A DNA stretch of 64,000 nucleotides from Paracoccus halophilus (GTDB taxonomy: Bacteria; Pseudomonadota; Alphaproteobacteria; Rhodobacterales; Rhodobacteraceae), in NCBI RefSeq assembly GCF_000763905.1, contig NZ_JRKN01000015.1, positions 24,254 to 88,253 of the forward strand, read 5' to 3'. The notes below the pieces were generated by a model. It saw only the letters and a program-made list of their open reading frames with translations. It was not told the origin of the DNA and did not search any database. Positions 35,742-44,562 of the stretch are shown here, piece by piece. The position numbers were made by a program, and so were the translations under genes. How positions within the stretch are numbered: position 1 is the first letter of the stretch; every line of letters starts with the position of its first letter.

Positions 35742-37234
35742 CAATGCGCCTCGGCGGCCTGCGCGGCCTCGCGCAGTTCGTCTTCGGTCGCATGCGGCGC
35801 GCCGTTGAAGAACCAGTTCAGCAGCAGGGCCGAGATCGCCGCCAGCAGGATGCCGGAATGCAGCAGCGTATAAAGCGATTTCGGCAGCCACTGGTTGTAG
35901 TCGGGCGCGACCACCGGGATCATGCCGAGGCCAAGGGAGACCGCGACGATGAACAGGTTGTGCTTGTTGCCCTTGAAGTCCACTGTCGCGAGGATGCGGA
36001 TGCCGGTGGCGGCGACCATGCCGAACATCACCAGCCCGGCGCCGCCCAGCACGGTGGTGGGCAGGCTTTCGATCAGCGCGCCCATCTTGGGCACCAGCCC
36101 CAGCACGATCATGATGCAGCCGCCAGTCACGCAGACAAAGCGCGAGCGCACCCCGGTCACGCCGACCAGGCCCACGTTTTGCGAAAACGAGCTATAGGGG
36201 AACGTGTTGAAAAGCCCGCCGATCAGCGTACCCAGCCCGTCCACGCGCAGCCCCGCGCTGAGCGCGCCGGGGGTCAGCTTGCGGCCGCAAAGCTCGCTCA
36301 GCGCCAGAAACATGCCGGTGGATTCGATCATCACCACGAACATCACCAGCAGCATCGTCAGGATCATCACCGGGTCGAAGATCGGAGCGCCGAAATGCAG
36401 CGGCAGGATCGGCGCGAACCATGCCGCCTCGCCGATATTGCCGAAATGCATCATGCCCATGAGGGCGGCCAGGATGCCGCCGACGATAATGCCGATCAGC
36501 ACCGCGGTATTGGCAAAGAACCCCTTGGCATAGCGCGCGATCAGCAGGATCGTGGTCAGCACGACGACGCCGATGACGATCCGCGACAGCGAGGCATATT
36601 CCGGGTTCAGGACCGTGGGCATCAGCCTGACACCTTCGGGCACGCCCCCGGCCGCGACGGCCGACTCAAGCCAGGCCTGCTGCGCGGGATCGACCAGTTT
36701 CGGCGCGGTCGGCCCGACCGGCAGACCGAAGAGCCAGTTGATCCCCACGGGCATCAGGCTGACCCCGATCACCAGGATGATCGTGCCCGTCACCACGCTG
36801 GGGAAAAAGCGCAGCAGCCGGCTGACCAGCGGCGCCAGAAGGATGGAAATGAAGCCCGCCGCCATGATCGCGCCGAACAGCATGCGGGCGCCTTCCTGGC
36901 CCGGATTGGTGGTGGCGATGGCCACCATCGGTCCGACGGCGGCGAAGGTCACGCCCATCATCACCGGCAGCCTGACGCCGAACCAGGGCGTCACGCCCAG
37001 CGACTGGATGACCGAAACCAGGCCGCAGACGAAAAGATCGGCCGAGATCAGGAAGGCCACGTCCTGGGGTTCGAGTTGCAGCGCTCGGCCGACGATCAGC
37101 GGCACGGCGATGGCGCCGGCATACATCACCAGAACGTGCTGGAAGCCGAGCGCAAGCAGCCGGGGGGCGGCAATACGCTCCTCGACCGGATCGAAAGCGC
37201 CCGGTTCCTCGGTAAGTGTTTCTGTTGGTTGCAT
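35741..37234 (-). CDS. Nucleobase:cation symporter-2 family permease (xanthine/urate type)
   Basis: A 497-residue permease with 14 predicted membrane segments of the NCS2/NAT family. The NAT signature is SFSQNVGLVGVTGVRSRFV (Q-N-x-G-L-x-x-x-T), preceded by FVVMIESTGMFLALSELCGRKL. FQHVLVMYAGAIAVPLIVG at the N-terminus is typical of UacT/XanP-like purine transporters. It most likely brings xanthine or urate into the cell with protons. It starts 40 bp after bhcD on the same strand and is coupled at its end to the 66-residue gene, so it joins the beta-hydroxyaspartate operon to the urate genes. Confidence 0.92.
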   Translation of the reverse strand: MQPTETLTEEPGAFDPVEERIAAPRLLALGFQHVLVMYAGAIAVPLIVGRALQLEPQDVAFLISADLFVCGLVSVIQSLGVTPWFGVRLPVMMGVTFAAVGPMVAIATTNPGQEGARMLFGAIMAAGFISILLAPLVSRLLRFFPSVVTGTIILVIGVSLMPVGINWLFGLPVGPTAPKLVDPAQQAWLESAVAAGGVPEGVRLMPTVLNPEYASLSRIVIGVVVLTTILLIARYAKGFFANTAVLIGIIVGGILAALMGMMHFGNIGEAAWFAPILPLHFGAPIFDPVMILTMLLVMFVVMIESTGMFLALSELCGRKLTPGALSAGLRVDGLGTLIGGLFNTFPYSSFSQNVGLVGVTGVRSRFVCVTGGCIMIVLGLVPKMGALIESLPTTVLGGAGLVMFGMVAATGIRILATVDFKGNKHNLFIVAVSLGLGMIPVVAPDYNQWLPKSLYTLLHSGILLAAISALLLNWFFNGAPHATEDELREAAQAAEAH

Positions 37235-37274
37235 CCGTCCTTATCCTCCCTGATTCGGGACGGGAGTGGCTAGG

Positions 37275-38237
37275 TCAGATTTCGACCCGCTGCGCCACCC
37301 CTTTCTGTTTTGCCAATTCGACCACGGCGGCCGCGACCGCGAGGTCCTGCAGCCCGACGCCGGTGCCGTCGAAGATCGTCACCTCGTCGCCCTCGCGGCC
37401 CGGGTTGTCGCCGGTGACCACGGCCCCCAGCTCTCCGATCGCGTCCTGCTGGACCAGATTCCCGGCAATGACGTGCTGGTACTCGCCGATGCTGACCGAT
37501 TGCGCGATCTCGTCGGTGAACAGCCTGGCGCGCGCGACCAGCGCCGGGTCCAGTTCCTGCTTGCCCTTGGTGTCGGTCCCCATGGCGGCGATATGGGTCG
37601 GGCCCTTGACATGCCCGTCCATGAGCAGCGGCGCAAAGGACGATGTGATCGCGATGATCACATCGGCCTCGGCGCCCAGCCGGTCCAGTTCCACGGCCTC
37701 GAAGGGCAGGCCCAGCTCGGCCGCGGTATCGGCCAGCCGGCCCAGCATTTCGGGATGCGGGTTCCATCCGAGTACGCGCTCGAACTTGTTGACCCTTGCT
37801 GCCGCCTTCATCTGGAACACCGACTGGTGGCCGGCGCCGATCATGCCCAGCACGCTGGCGCCCTTGGGCGCCAGATGCTTGATCGACACGGCGCTGGCCG
37901 CGGCCGTGCGCAGCGCGGTCAGCAGATTGCCGCCCACCGCCGCCGCGACGCGGCCGGTATCGGGATCGAACAGGAACACCGTCGACTGGTGGTTGATGAT
38001 CCCGTGCTTCTGGTTGTTCGGCCAGTAGCCGCCCGCCTTCAGCCCCAGGGTCAGGGCCGCCGCGTCGAACCCGCCCTTGAAGCCGTAAAGCGCGTCTTCA
38101 TAACCGATGGCCTCGCGCACGACGGGAAAGTTATAGGCCTTCCGCCGGGCCATCGAGGCGAAGACCGACTCGATGGCGTCGAAGGCCGCCTCGGGCGTCA
38201 TCAGCCCGGCGATTTCCTTTTCAGGGACGACCCACAT
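37275..38237 (-). CDS. bhcD: Iminosuccinate reductase BhcD (ornithine cyclodeaminase family)
   Basis: A 320-residue protein of the ornithine cyclodeaminase/mu-crystallin family. ALYGFKGGFD, GYWPNNQKHGIINHQSTVFLF, ALRTAAASAVSIKHLAPKG and the NAD-binding VLGMIGAGHQSVFQMKAA strand are in the order of this family. Together with its three upstream partners it matches BhcD, which reduces iminosuccinate to L-aspartate with NADH, regenerating the amino donor of the cycle. The ATG at 38237 overlaps the bhcC stop in a TGATG junction. Confidence 0.93.
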   Translation of the reverse strand: MWVVPEKEIAGLMTPEAAFDAIESVFASMARRKAYNFPVVREAIGYEDALYGFKGGFDAAALTLGLKAGGYWPNNQKHGIINHQSTVFLFDPDTGRVAAAVGGNLLTALRTAAASAVSIKHLAPKGASVLGMIGAGHQSVFQMKAAARVNKFERVLGWNPHPEMLGRLADTAAELGLPFEAVELDRLGAEADVIIAITSSFAPLLMDGHVKGPTHIAAMGTDTKGKQELDPALVARARLFTDEIAQSVSIGEYQHVIAGNLVQQDAIGELGAVVTGDNPGREGDEVTIFDGTGVGLQDLAVAAAVVELAKQKGVAQRVEI

Positions 38238-39400
38238 CAGTAGGCCTTTCCGCGGGCGGAAACCGGCCAGACCGTCTCGACCTTGCCATTGCGAACGCCG
38301 ACATACCAGTCGTGCACGTTGCAGGTCGGGTCGCAATGGCCGGGCACCAGACGCAGCTTTTCGTTGACCTTGAGCACGCCGTCATTGTCCTCGACCACGC
38401 CATGTTCGTCGCTGCACTTGATGTATTTCACATCGTCGCGGCCATAGATGAAGGGCAGGCCGCTATCGACCGACTGCGCCTTGAGACCGGCATCGACCAC
38501 CGCCAGATGCGGCTTGGCATGGCTCATGACCGAGGTCAGGATGAACAGCGCGTTTTCCCATTCGCCCTTGTCGATGCGCTTGCCGTCCTTGTCATGGATG
38601 CGGCCGTAATCGGCATCCATGAAGGCGTAGCTGCCGCATTGCAATTCGTTGTAAACGCCCGAATTGCTTTCGAAATAATAGGACCCAGTGCCGCCGCCCG
38701 AGACGAATTCCGGCTTCAGCCCCACGGCTTCCAGCGCGTCCACCGCCTCTTTCACCTGGGCGATGGCGGCGTCCAGCTTGGCCTTGCGGTCGTCATAGCT
38801 GTCCATGTGCTGCATGGCGCCCTGATAGGCCTGAATGCCCTTGAAGCTGAGGTTCGGCGCGGCATCGGCGGCCTTGGCGATTTCCACCACGGCTTCTGCG
38901 GTCTTGACGCCGCAGCGCCCGGCGCCGCAGTCTATCTCGACAAAGATGCCCAGTTCGGTGCCATGCTTCTGCGCGGCGGCCGACAGATCGGCGATATTGG
39001 CCACGTCATCGACGCAGACGGTGACGGTCGCGCCGGTTTTCGGCAGGCGGGCAAGGCGGTCGATCTTGGCCAGATCGCGCACCTCGTTGGTGACCAGAAC
39101 GTCCTTGATGCCGCCACGGGCGAACACCTCGGCCTCGGAGACCTTCTGACAGCAGACGCCGACCGAACCGCCCAAGCTTTCCTGCAGCTTCTGCACATCG
39201 ACCGATTTGTGCATCTTGCCATGGCTGCGGTGGCGCATGCCATGGGCCTTGGCGTAATCGCCCATCTTCTTGATGTTGCGCTCCAGCGCGTCCAGATCGA
39301 GGATCAGGCAGGGCGTCTGGATGTCTTTCTCGTCCATGCCGGGCAGGGCGGGAATGTCATAGCCGACTTCGTAGCCGGAGAAATCCGTTTTCGCGTTCAT
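38237..39400 (-). CDS. bhcC: Beta-hydroxyaspartate aldolase BhcC (D-threonine aldolase-like)
   Basis: A 387-residue fold-type III PLP enzyme of the DSD1/D-threonine aldolase family. HRSHGKMHKSVDVQKLQ includes the PLP-lysine region. GIFVEIDCGAGRCGV, FKGIQAYQGAMQHM, FVSGGGTGSYYFE and LVPGHCDPTCNVHDWYVG (metal ligands H and C near the C-terminus) are conserved. In the cycle it condenses glyoxylate and glycine to (2R,3S)-beta-hydroxyaspartate. GGAGATTGCG precedes the ATG at 39400. It is between bhcB (10-nt gap) and bhcD. Confidence 0.94.
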   Translation of the reverse strand: MNAKTDFSGYEVGYDIPALPGMDEKDIQTPCLILDLDALERNIKKMGDYAKAHGMRHRSHGKMHKSVDVQKLQESLGGSVGVCCQKVSEAEVFARGGIKDVLVTNEVRDLAKIDRLARLPKTGATVTVCVDDVANIADLSAAAQKHGTELGIFVEIDCGAGRCGVKTAEAVVEIAKAADAAPNLSFKGIQAYQGAMQHMDSYDDRKAKLDAAIAQVKEAVDALEAVGLKPEFVSGGGTGSYYFESNSGVYNELQCGSYAFMDADYGRIHDKDGKRIDKGEWENALFILTSVMSHAKPHLAVVDAGLKAQSVDSGLPFIYGRDDVKYIKCSDEHGVVEDNDGVLKVNEKLRLVPGHCDPTCNVHDWYVGVRNGKVETVWPVSARGKAY

Positions 39401-39410
39401 CGCAATCTCC

Positions 39411-40358
39411 TCAGTTCCAGGGCAGCTTGTCGAGATCGACATTGCCGCCGGTGATGATGACGCCGACCCGCTTGCCGGCGAAAATCTCGGGGTTTTTCAG
39501 GATCGTGGCCAGCGGCACGGCGCTGGAGGGTTCCAGCACCACGCGCAGATGCTTCCAGCCCAGTTTCATCGCGTCGATGATTTCCTGCTCGGACGCGGTC
39601 AGGATATCCGAGACATGGTTCTTGACGAAATGCCAGGTCAGATCCTTCAGCGGCACCAGCAGCCCGTCGGCGATGGTCTTGGGCGCATCGTCGGCGATGA
39701 TATGACCGGCCTTGAAGCTGCGATAGGCGTCGTCGGCCTGTTCGGGCTCGGCCGCGATCACCCTGGTTTCCGGCGCCAGCGTCGACAGCGTCAGGCAGGT
39801 GCCCGAGATCATGCCGCCGCCGCCGATCGGCGCCACCACGATATCCAGCCCGTCGGTCTGCTCGACGAGCTCTCTGGAGCAGGTCCCTTGCCCCGCGATC
39901 ACGCGCGGATCGTTATAGGGATGGACGAAATCGCCGCCGGTCTGCGCCTGTACCTTGGCAAAGGTCTCCTCGCGCGACGAGGTGGAGGGCTCGCATTCGG
40001 TGATCACCCCGCCATAGCGGCGCACGGTGTCCTTCTTGGCCTGCGGCGCGGTGCGCGGCATGACGACGTTGCAGGGAATGCCTCGCAGCATCGCTGCGTA
40101 GCTGAGGCAGGAGGCATGGTTGCCCGAGGAATGCGTGGCAACCCCCTTGGCGGCCTGTGCCTCGTCCAGGCCGAAGACCGCATTGGTGGCGCCGCGGACC
40201 TTGAAGGCCCCCGGCTCCTGAAAGTTTTCGCATTTGAAGAACAGCTGTGCGCCGGTCAGCTCGTTCAGGTAATCCGAGCTGCGGACCGGCGTGCGCCGGA
40301 TATGCGGTTTGATCCGCTCATGCGCATCCAGCATGTCCTGATAGCTGGGAATATACAT
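39411..40358 (-). CDS. bhcB: Beta-hydroxyaspartate dehydratase BhcB (serine/threonine dehydratase family)
   Basis: A 315-residue fold-type II PLP enzyme. FFKCENFQEPGAFKVRGATNA holds the PLP lysine, ATHSSGNHASCLSYAA is the substrate loop, and IGGGGMISGTCL is the PLP-phosphate loop. It removes water from beta-hydroxyaspartate to give iminosuccinate. The ATG at 40358 (MYIPSYQDML, AAGGACGAGG upstream) matches the protein start I know for this enzyme. An ATG at 40373 in a TGATG junction with bhcA would add five residues. Confidence 0.94.
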   Translation of the reverse strand: MYIPSYQDMLDAHERIKPHIRRTPVRSSDYLNELTGAQLFFKCENFQEPGAFKVRGATNAVFGLDEAQAAKGVATHSSGNHASCLSYAAMLRGIPCNVVMPRTAPQAKKDTVRRYGGVITECEPSTSSREETFAKVQAQTGGDFVHPYNDPRVIAGQGTCSRELVEQTDGLDIVVAPIGGGGMISGTCLTLSTLAPETRVIAAEPEQADDAYRSFKAGHIIADDAPKTIADGLLVPLKDLTWHFVKNHVSDILTASEQEIIDAMKLGWKHLRVVLEPSSAVPLATILKNPEIFAGKRVGVIITGGNVDLDKLPWN

Positions 40359-40372
40359 CGCCTCGTCCTTCA

Positions 40373-41563
40373 TCACGCGGCTTTTTTCTGCGCGGCTGCG
40401 GCGGTCTGGCGGTAATGTTCCTGCGCCGCGGCGACGCCCGAGCCCAGCTTGATCGGCAGGCCCAGATCGGCCATGACCATTTCCGCAACCGAGATGCCAG
40501 ACAGCGCCATGGCGTCGGTCAGGCTGCCCAGATGGCCGATGCGGAACACCTTGCCGGCGACCTCGCCCAGGCCGGTGCCGAAGGCCATGTCATAGGTCTC
40601 CAGCGCGTGGCTGACGATGCGGTTGGCATCGAACCCTTCGGGCACGCGGATTGCGCTGACGCTGTCGGAATACAGCTCGGGCCGGACGGCGCAGAGCTTG
40701 AGGCCCCATGCGCCGACCGCCGCGCGCACGCCGCTGGCAATGCGGTTGTGGCGGGCAAAGACGTTCTCCAGCCCCTCGGACAGCAGGCGCTCGCAGGACA
40801 GGTTCAGCCCGTTGATCAACCCGACCGGCGGCGTATAGGGATAGCCGTTGCGGGCATAGCCGGTGGCCATGTCGCGGATGTCGAAGAAGGTGCGCGGCAG
40901 GCGCGCGGTCTCGACCGCCTCCATGGCCTTGGGCGAAAAGCCGACGATGGCCAGGCCCGGCGGCAGCATGAAGCCCTTCTGGCTGCCGGTGACGGCGATG
41001 TCGACGCCCCATTCGTCCATGCGGAAATCCATCGAGCCGATCGAGCTCACGCCATCGACGAACAGCAGGGCAGGGTGTTTGGCGGCATCCAGCGCGCGGC
41101 GGACGGCGGCGATGTCGGATTTGACGCCGGTCGCGGTCTCGTTATGCGTGGCGAGGACGACGCGGATCTCGTGACCCTTGTCGGCGGTCAGGATTTCCTC
41201 GAAACGGTCGGCGGGGACGCCTTCGCCCCAGGGCGTCTCGACGAAGGTGACGTCAAGCGCGTGGCGCTGGCACATGTCGATCCAGCGATGGCTGAACATG
41301 CCGTTGCGCGCGGCCAGAACCTTGTCGCCGGGCGACAGGGTGTTGGTGATCGCGGTTTCCCAGCCGCCGGTGCCGGTCGAAGGGAAGACAAAGACCTGTG
41401 CCTGCGTGCTTTTCAGGACTTTTTTCACGCCCTCAAGCGCCGGATGCAGCATGCGGCCGAAGACCGGCGACCGGTGGTCGATGGTCGGCATGTCGACGGC
41501 TTTGCGCATTTCTTCGGGGATGTTGGTCGGGCCGGGGATGAATATGGGATTCTGACTTGTCAT
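40373..41563 (-). CDS. bhcA: Aspartate-glyoxylate aminotransferase BhcA
   Basis: A 396-residue fold-type I aminotransferase of the serine-glyoxylate/alanine-glyoxylate family. FIPGPTNIPEEMRKAVDMPT opens the protein, FPSTGTGGWETAITNTLSPG is the PLP phosphate region, LLFVDGVSSIGSMDFRMDEW holds the PLP aspartate, and TGSQKGFMLPPGLAIVG carries the Schiff-base lysine. It transfers the amino group of aspartate to glyoxylate, giving glycine and oxaloacetate. It is the first gene of bhcABCD and diverges from bhcR across 183 bp of AT-rich DNA. Confidence 0.95.
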   Translation of the reverse strand: MTSQNPIFIPGPTNIPEEMRKAVDMPTIDHRSPVFGRMLHPALEGVKKVLKSTQAQVFVFPSTGTGGWETAITNTLSPGDKVLAARNGMFSHRWIDMCQRHALDVTFVETPWGEGVPADRFEEILTADKGHEIRVVLATHNETATGVKSDIAAVRRALDAAKHPALLFVDGVSSIGSMDFRMDEWGVDIAVTGSQKGFMLPPGLAIVGFSPKAMEAVETARLPRTFFDIRDMATGYARNGYPYTPPVGLINGLNLSCERLLSEGLENVFARHNRIASGVRAAVGAWGLKLCAVRPELYSDSVSAIRVPEGFDANRIVSHALETYDMAFGTGLGEVAGKVFRIGHLGSLTDAMALSGISVAEMVMADLGLPIKLGSGVAAAQEHYRQTAAAAQKKAA

Positions 41564-41632
41564 AGCTTTACCTCCGCTCTTGTGGATCAGATTACTGGGC
41601 GTCGTCCAGAGGCGCAATTTTTCTGAAAAACA

Positions 41633-41648
41633 TTTCGCAACTGCGGAA
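41633..41648. promoter_or_regulatory. Near-palindrome in the bhcR-bhcA promoter region, candidate BhcR site
   Basis: TT-T-CGCA-AC-TGCG-G-AA is a 16-bp dyad with one mismatched pair, 70 bp upstream of the bhcA ATG and 99 bp upstream of bhcR. IclR-family regulators recognise dyads of this sort, with TT/AA ends and GC-rich inner arms. BhcR is known to bind the bhc promoter region and to be displaced by glyoxylate; this exact site is my inference. Confidence 0.45.
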
Positions 41649-41662
41649 AAATAAGGTATTTT

Positions 41663-41697
41663 CATTGTGAATCAGTGGCATGCTCTTTTTCACAATG
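41663..41697. promoter_or_regulatory. Second inverted repeat in the bhcR-bhcA promoter region
   Basis: CATTGTGAA (41663-41671) and TTCACAATG (41689-41697) are perfect inverted copies with centres 26 bp apart, about two and a half helical turns. They lie between the near-palindrome at 41633 and the bhcR start at 41747. They may be a second regulator site or an autoregulatory site for bhcR. Confidence 0.45.
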
Positions 41698-41746
41698 CCA
41701 AAGCGATTTTCAACGAAAACGAAACTCAATCGAAAGGTTTTATTGA

Positions 41747-42592
41747 ATGTCGTCCGAACCACGAAAAAGGGGCCGCCCCAGGGGCCGGGCATCGGGCAGC
41801 GGCGATTCCGGTGGCGTCCGGGCGCTGGACCGGGCGCTGGACGTTCTGGACGCGATCGCCGGGGCCAGCGGCCTCACCCTGACCGAGATCGCGCAGCGGC
41901 TGGCACTGGCGCCCTCGACGGTGCATCGCGTGCTGGTCACGCTGGAAGGGCGCGGCGTGGCGGAAATCGACGAGGTGACGCAGACCTGGCATGTCGGCCC
42001 GACCGCCTTTCGCCACGGTTCGGCCTTCATGCGCCGCACCGGCCTGGTCGAGCGGGCGCGGCCGGTGCTGCGCCGGCTGATGGAGGCCACCGGCGAGACG
42101 GCGAATCTGGGCATCCTGAACGGCGAGGCGGTCCTGTTCCTGAGCCAGGCCGAAACGCATGAGACGATCCGCGCCTTCTTTCCGCCCGGCACCCGTTCGC
42201 CGCTGCATGCCTCGGGCATCGGCAAGGCGCTTCTGGCGCATAAGCCCCGACGCGAGGTCGAGATGGTGCTGGATGAAATGGTGCTTGAGCGGTTCACGCC
42301 GATGACGCTCTGCGACCGGCAGGCGCTGCTGGACGATCTTGGGACGATCCGCTTGCGCGGCTATTCGCTGGACAATGAGGAACGCACACCCGGCATGCGC
42401 TGCATTGCCGCGCCGATCTTCGATCCGGTGGGCGAGGCGGCGGCGGGCATCTCGGTCTCCGGGCCGGTGCTGCGGATGACCGATGCCCGCCTGCCCGCGA
42501 TCAGCGAGGCGGTGCTGCGGGCGGCCCGCGAACTGTCCTTTGGCACGGCGGCGGGCGGCGATCATCCGGTGCGCGAATCGGACCATGCCTGA
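41747..42592 (+). CDS. bhcR: IclR-family regulator BhcR
   Basis: A 281-residue IclR-type regulator. After a basic N-terminal stretch (KRGRPRGRASG) comes the winged helix (ALDVLDAIAGASGLTLTEIAQRLALAPSTVHRVLVTLEGRG), then the GAF-like effector domain (HASGIGKALLAHKP, GYSLDNEERTPGMRCIAAPIFD, AAGISVSGP). It diverges from bhcA, which is the BhcR arrangement; in Paracoccus denitrificans BhcR senses glyoxylate and is required for expression of the cycle. Confidence 0.92.
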   Translation: MSSEPRKRGRPRGRASGSGDSGGVRALDRALDVLDAIAGASGLTLTEIAQRLALAPSTVHRVLVTLEGRGVAEIDEVTQTWHVGPTAFRHGSAFMRRTGLVERARPVLRRLMEATGETANLGILNGEAVLFLSQAETHETIRAFFPPGTRSPLHASGIGKALLAHKPRREVEMVLDEMVLERFTPMTLCDRQALLDDLGTIRLRGYSLDNEERTPGMRCIAAPIFDPVGEAAAGISVSGPVLRMTDARLPAISEAVLRAARELSFGTAAGGDHPVRESDHA

Positions 42593-42771
42593 TTCGCCGC
42601 CACAGGTAAGGCTGAAATTCGTTAAATTGATCAGCAAAACCGGGCCGAAACCGGGCCGGGTTGCAGGATTCACATATCTTTCACGGCCGATCCGCTAGCT
42701 TCGATCCAGGCAACCCGTCGACGCATGACGATATGGCGTCTGTCGGAGATCTCTGCCCCGGAGTCTGGATC

Positions 42772-44457
42772 ATGGAAGATGTCATCGGCCAGTTCGAATT
42801 CGGCAGCGCAACCGGGTTCACGCCTTTCGGCTGGCAGCTTCCGAATCTGGTCGAACTGCCCGAAGACCCGGCCGGGATATCGGCGGACCAGCCGCGGCGC
42901 GGCCAGGTCTATGGCGCCTGCAGCATCGAGGCCTATCGCGCGGCAGGCGCGCTTTATGGCGCGCATCGCGATGCCGGCGGTTTCCTGCAGCATGTGGACA
43001 GCTATGTGACGCCGGATTTCTGGCGGCGCGACGCGGGGGTCAAATCCTGGATCTATGACAGCGGCGCGGGCGAGGGTGCCGCCGCGCGCAACATGGATAC
43101 GGTGCGCGTCTTTTATCACGCGGGCCACGGGCGGATCGACCCGACGGGCGTGTTTCACCTGCCGATGGGGGCGCTGTGGTCGGGGACCGATGCCAGCCTG
43201 ACCTCGGAACAGATGTCGCTGGGCGCGCGCAATCTGCGTTACCTGTTCTGGTCGGCGAGCGATTCCCTTTGCGTTGCCGATGGCCACAGCCCGATGCGCA
43301 GCTGGGCGCGCGCCAATGCCGGGTTGCGCATGATGTTCGGCTTTGGATCGAGCAGCTGGGACGCGGGCGATTACGGCGCGAATTTCTGGCGCCACTGGCA
43401 GATGGGAAAACCCCTTTCGCAATCCTGGCTGGACGGGGCCACGGATGTGTCCCATGACCAGATGCCCGTGGTCAGCGCCTGCGGCGCCAGCTGTGACGAG
43501 GCGACCGAAACCCTGTTCGGCGAGCGCTATTTCCGCGACCATCGCGCGCGCGGAGAATGGTGGGCCTGGCGCTGGCATGAGCCGCTGAAAACGCAGCAGC
43601 GCGAACCCGTTCTGGCCGCGCCGCCGGCGGAATTCCAGGTCGCGCGGCTGGTGCCGGCGGCCAATGACATGGCCCTGGCCGACAGCGTGGTGGCGGCCCT
43701 CGACCTGGCGCCGCTCGAGACGGTGCCCGACGGCATGGGGCGCATGGCGACGACGCGCGGGAATATCCGGCTGCAGCGCCGGGCTGACGGCCGTATCCTG
43801 CTGGAACTGCATCCGGGCTGGCCGCCCGGCAGCAGCCGCAGCCGCGTGCCGCTGCAACGCCGCGCCATCGTCAACCGCGCCCGCAGCGCCCTGCGCCGCA
43901 ACGGCTTTGCGCTGCAGGAACCTGATCTGCTTTTCGACCGTATCGCGCTGGCCAAATCCGCCGCCGCGAGCCTCTATATGATGGGCGAACCCGTACCCGA
44001 GACGCTTGACGAGATCATCGTGCAGTTCCGCCAGTCGATCGGCGGCATCCCGATCCTGACGCCGGGAACCGGCTTGCTGCGCCTTGCCATGCGGCCCGAC
44101 GGGACGGTGCTGCGGATCGAGGCCGCCTTGCGGCGCGTGGCCGAACTCGGACCGGCCTGTGCCTGTCACTACGGCGATCCCGACGATGTGCCGCCGCCGG
44201 CTGCTGGCCAGGTTTTCGCGGCCCCGGATTTCTCGGGGATCGACCATGTCCTGGCGCGGCGTTCGGCGCGGCTGATGCGCGATCTGGCGGCGCGCGGCGC
44301 GGCGCCGCTGGCCGTGAGCGTTCTGCCCGGCACGACCGAGATCGGCTACGGCATCCGCAGCAATACCGCGCGGCTGGTCGCGCGACAGGGGATCGAGATC
44401 GAATGTGCGCGCGGGTTTCGCAAGAGATGCTGGATTCAGTCCGACCTGGGCGACTGA
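42772..44457 (+). CDS. DUF6345-like protein with caspase-hemoglobinase-like features
   Basis: A 561-residue protein. Residues about 1-270 resemble DUF6345: FYHAGHG (116-120) is a caspase/gingipain-like histidine motif, RYLFWSASDSLC (156-167) is the position where relatives usually have an S-A-C motif, and MMFGFGSSSWDAGDYGANFWRHW (187-209) and DVSHDQMPVVSACG (225-238) are further family blocks. In this copy the expected catalytic cysteine position reads serine (SASDS), with a cysteine at 167. Residues 280-561 are of unknown fold. No signal peptide or membrane segment. The start at 42772 (GGAG 8 nt upstream) is chosen over TTG 42661 and ATG 42733. Nothing directly shows a protease activity; the fold assignment is from memory of the family. 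Confidence 0.6.
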   Translation: MEDVIGQFEFGSATGFTPFGWQLPNLVELPEDPAGISADQPRRGQVYGACSIEAYRAAGALYGAHRDAGGFLQHVDSYVTPDFWRRDAGVKSWIYDSGAGEGAAARNMDTVRVFYHAGHGRIDPTGVFHLPMGALWSGTDASLTSEQMSLGARNLRYLFWSASDSLCVADGHSPMRSWARANAGLRMMFGFGSSSWDAGDYGANFWRHWQMGKPLSQSWLDGATDVSHDQMPVVSACGASCDEATETLFGERYFRDHRARGEWWAWRWHEPLKTQQREPVLAAPPAEFQVARLVPAANDMALADSVVAALDLAPLETVPDGMGRMATTRGNIRLQRRADGRILLELHPGWPPGSSRSRVPLQRRAIVNRARSALRRNGFALQEPDLLFDRIALAKSAAASLYMMGEPVPETLDEIIVQFRQSIGGIPILTPGTGLLRLAMRPDGTVLRIEAALRRVAELGPACACHYGDPDDVPPPAAGQVFAAPDFSGIDHVLARRSARLMRDLAARGAAPLAVSVLPGTTEIGYGIRSNTARLVARQGIEIECARGFRKRCWIQSDLGD

Positions 44458-44562
44458 TCCGGTGGCCCGGAGGCGGAGGCAGACGCTTCCGGGCGCTTTG
44501 TAGGGGTAAATGGTTCTTTGGGTGTAACGAGTATTTTGTTCGAGTGCCTGAATGAGGTGGGG

